From contig JAFGBT010000037.1 in the NCBI GenBank assembly GCA_016933025.1, positions 1 to 64,000 on the forward strand: 64,000 bases of DNA, read 5' to 3'. Under the pieces are notes generated by a model. It saw only the letters and a program-made list of their open reading frames with translations, made no database searches and was not told where the DNA came from. The translations under genes and the position numbers were made by a program. This stretch comes from Spirochaetota bacterium. GTDB lineage: Bacteria; Spirochaetota; UBA4802; UBA5550. This document shows, piece after piece, positions 62,080-64,000 of the stretch. Numbering within the stretch: the stretch's first letter is position 1; every line of letters begins with the position of its first letter.

Positions 62080-63084
62080 ATGAAAAAGCAGAGCAAGAAA
62101 AAAAAGGTCACCAAAAAAAAGGAAGAGACGTCTGTCGACCTTCTTACGGAAAACGATGCCGCGGATGAAAATTCAGATCTGGATTTGGTAGAGGATGTCG
62201 ATCTGGATGTCACCAAGCCTCGTCTGAAGAGCAAAAAGAGGGAATCGGGCGGATATTCGGACTCGTCGATTTCATGGTACCTGGACCAGATCAACAAAAT
62301 CCCGCTTCTTTCCAGAGAGGAGGAGGACTCCCTCGCCCGCGCCACGCGCGACGGCGATGAGAACGCAAAGAACAGGCTGATCAAGGCCAACCTTCGCTTC
62401 GTCGTTTCAATCGCGAAAAAATACCAGACCAGCGGCATCTCGCTCCTTGACCTGATTAACGAAGGGAACATGGGACTCATCAAGGCGGCTGAGAAGTTCG
62501 ACCCGGACCGCGGCTTCCATTTCATATCGTACGCGGTCTGGTGGATACGCCAGGCCATTATTCTGGCGATCTCCCAGAAGGCGTCGCTCATCCGTCTCCC
62601 CCTCAACAGGACTGCCGACATCCAGAAAATTGAGAAGGTCCACAAGAAGCTCGAGAGCAGGCTCGGGAGGGAACCGACCCCCGGAGAAATTGCCGAAGAC
62701 CTCGACATGGACGACGAGGAAATCAACCATCTCCGCAATATAACACAGGACTACATATCGCTCGATTCGTCGTACGGCGATTCGGAGGACACCACCATTC
62801 TCAGCATGATTGTCGACCAGCGCGTCGATTCGCCGGACAAGAACGTACTTGACGAGTCGCTCTCCTCGGCGCTGAATGACGTGCTGAAGACCCTGACGGA
62901 ATCGGAGCGGCAGATCATCAAGATGCGCTTTGGCCTTGACGGCTCTGAGCCGATGTCCCTCCAGCAGATAGGCGACGAGTTCAACCTCTCCAAGGAGCGG
63001 ATACGGCAGATCGAGAAAAAAGCGATACGGCGACTTCGCCATCCGTCGCGGAGCCAGCGGCTGAAGAGCTTTCTCCAGGATTGA
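62080..63084 (+). CDS. RpoD-type sigma-70 factor
   Basis: A 334-residue sigma factor with a Lys-rich N-terminus (KKQSKKKKVTKKK) and acidic stretch instead of a full region 1.1. Regions 1.2-2.4 (ISWYLDQINKIPLL, NRLIKANLRFVVSIAKKYQ, DLINEGNMGLIKAAEKFDP, FISYAVWWIRQAI), region 3 (LGREPTPGEIAEDL) and region 4 (LQQIGDEFNLSKERIRQIEKKAI) are complete. It may be the primary sigma or a group-2 factor; the short N-terminus and the size (primary sigmas are often longer) leave this open. Gene is isolated, with a possible promoter near 61937. Confidence 0.9.
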   Translation: MKKQSKKKKVTKKKEETSVDLLTENDAADENSDLDLVEDVDLDVTKPRLKSKKRESGGYSDSSISWYLDQINKIPLLSREEEDSLARATRDGDENAKNRLIKANLRFVVSIAKKYQTSGISLLDLINEGNMGLIKAAEKFDPDRGFHFISYAVWWIRQAIILAISQKASLIRLPLNRTADIQKIEKVHKKLESRLGREPTPGEIAEDLDMDDEEINHLRNITQDYISLDSSYGDSEDTTILSMIVDQRVDSPDKNVLDESLSSALNDVLKTLTESERQIIKMRFGLDGSEPMSLQQIGDEFNLSKERIRQIEKKAIRRLRHPSRSQRLKSFLQD

Positions 63085-63087
63085 GCC

Positions 63088-64000
63088 ATGAAATATTTTT
63101 TTCCCGGACTGATAGCGGGGGCCTGCGCGGCCCTCTTCCTGTTTTCGCCGGCTCCCGGAATCGAAATATACCCGGAATGGTGGGGAGGAATCAACGCGCT
63201 TGCGCGCCTTGAAAAATCGCCGGTTAATCACGGCACAAAGGCGGGCTTTTTTGTAAAGATAAACGACCGGGACTACGCGATCCTCGGAGGGGACGGCGAT
63301 ACCGCAGCTGCCGGGTCGATTGCCGACGGGCTTGCCGCCTTCAGCGGCAGCGGCAGGTATTACGTGAAATATCAGAAGGTCGGGTCGGCCGTCGAGTTCT
63401 TCAACGTCGACGGCGAGCGGTTCTGGAAGCTCGAGTCCCTCGAATACCCCTTCCTGTCCCACAACGCTAAGCTTATCATGCTGATGAATGGCGACCACTC
63501 GAAGATTCGGCTGGCGGATATCAACGGCAACCTGATGGACAACAGCATATCAGGTAGGACGTGCACGGCACTGTCATTCTCCGACGCCGGCGATTTCGGA
63601 GCGGTCGGGTTTTTAGACGGTTCGTATTATTTCGTAGGCCCGAAGGGAAAAATTCTCGGAAGCGGAATGGCGCCCGCCGGCGCCATGGTCAAGGGGATTG
63701 ACGTGAGCGGCAACGGGGCGTACGGTGCGGTCCATTACGGGAACAACGCGAGGGATTGCGTCCGGATCGTCGAGATGGAGACTGGCGACCATGACGAGGC
63801 CGAGCTTTCCCACCTCCATCAGGTGAAGACCTCTCTGCACATGAGCGCGAGGGGATACTGCACCGTGATCGATGTCGACCGCGTGCTCTACATATCCCCT
63901 TCCGGCCGGGTGAAGATGACCATAACTATTCCGCCGAAGAGGCCCGGCCATTCGTCCATACGCTTCCTGAATGGAATATACGCCGTTACATACACGGAGC
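63088..64000 (+). CDS. Secreted protein, 3' truncated by the window
   Basis: An ATG three bases after the sigma-factor stop starts a frame that stays open to the window end (304 codons). The N-terminus MKYFFPGLIAGACAALFLFS is a signal peptide. The mature part is rich in Gly, Asp and aromatic residues with short strands separated by D-x-G-type turns (FFVKINDRDYAILGGDGD, AKLIMLMNGDHSKIRLADI, YYVKYQKVGSAVEFFNVDGE), as in a beta-propeller. The function is unknown and the C-terminus is not seen; some spirochaete proteins of this start carry a peptidase domain at the end. Coupling to the sigma factor gene suggests co-transcription. Confidence 0.65.
   Translation, partial: MKYFFPGLIAGACAALFLFSPAPGIEIYPEWWGGINALARLEKSPVNHGTKAGFFVKINDRDYAILGGDGDTAAAGSIADGLAAFSGSGRYYVKYQKVGSAVEFFNVDGERFWKLESLEYPFLSHNAKLIMLMNGDHSKIRLADINGNLMDNSISGRTCTALSFSDAGDFGAVGFLDGSYYFVGPKGKILGSGMAPAGAMVKGIDVSGNGAYGAVHYGNNARDCVRIVEMETGDHDEAELSHLHQVKTSLHMSARGYCTVIDVDRVLYISPSGRVKMTITIPPKRPGHSSIRFLNGIYAVTYTE

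Noticed and set aside
1..64000. Mobile elements, prophage or defence systems
   Set aside because: I found no transposase, integrase, phage structural gene, restriction enzyme or toxin-antitoxin pair. Only the small palindromic elements listed above look mobile.

Overview
The window looks like chromosomal DNA of a spirochaete (Spirochaetota), probably closer to Leptospira and its relatives than to Borrelia or Treponema. The basis is a long flagellar operon in spirochaete order (fliL-fliN-fliO-fliP-fliQ-fliR-flhB-flhA-flhF-flhG-fliA), with fapA, cheR, cheD and cheW close by, plus a protein resembling the DUF1577/PilZ family known mainly from Leptospira. Base composition is moderately GC-rich in genes and AT-rich between them. 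I see no phage, plasmid, CRISPR or intact insertion sequence. This taxonomic reading is an inference; no 16S rRNA lies here.

Layout. 1-9.3 kb: the 3' part of a secreted protein made of about 95-residue cadherin-like beta-sandwich repeats, a small membrane protein, a hybrid histidine kinase, a LysE-type exporter, a GATase-like membrane-anchored protein and a membrane-bound AraC regulator. 9.3-13.1 kb: a kinase-receiver-SpoIIE phosphatase hybrid with two STAS proteins, a likely partner-switching unit. 13.1-22.6 kb: housekeeping genes: tRNA-Leu, ndk, adk, two tRNA-Ser, dnaX-ybaB-recR, a PilZ protein, der, a lysine-rich mini-protein, a candidate structured RNA, a DUF1577/PilZ protein and tsaB-tsaE. 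22.8-26.7 kb: a TetR regulator, a DUF115 motility-associated protein overlapping flbD, a STAS protein and two paralogous beta-barrel proteins.

27.1-43.5 kb is the flagellar and chemotaxis block: export gate (FliP/Q/R, FlhA/B), switch component FliN(FliY), placement proteins FlhF/FlhG, sigma-28 (FliA/WhiG), FapA, three poorly known coiled-coil or membrane proteins, CheR and CheD. It runs on into yicC-remA-gmk-rpoZ-miaA-hfq and a Band-7-like protein (to 47.6 kb). 47.7-55.4 kb holds a 30-residue bS22/mS38-like gene missed by ordinary ORF calling, a membrane protein, cheW, an iron-alcohol-dehydrogenase homologue that has lost its metal ligands, flgM (the FliA anti-sigma factor), rsmI, a membrane protein and a 7TM-DISM chemoreceptor. 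55.4-64 kb holds a polyferredoxin and a Tat-exported DUF362 protein, an FKBP isomerase, tgt, another STAS protein, a LysM lipoprotein, an RpoD-type sigma factor and a truncated secreted protein.

The most noteworthy non-coding signals are two-hairpin elements with CCTCACCCC/GGGGTGAGG ends in fliR-flhB and flhA-flhF gaps (plus a partial copy before tgt), a perfect 44-base palindrome between fliQ and fliR, a TCTGACCCC repeat inserted in frame in the polyferredoxin gene, and a terminated, nested-hairpin transcript candidate near 20.0 kb.
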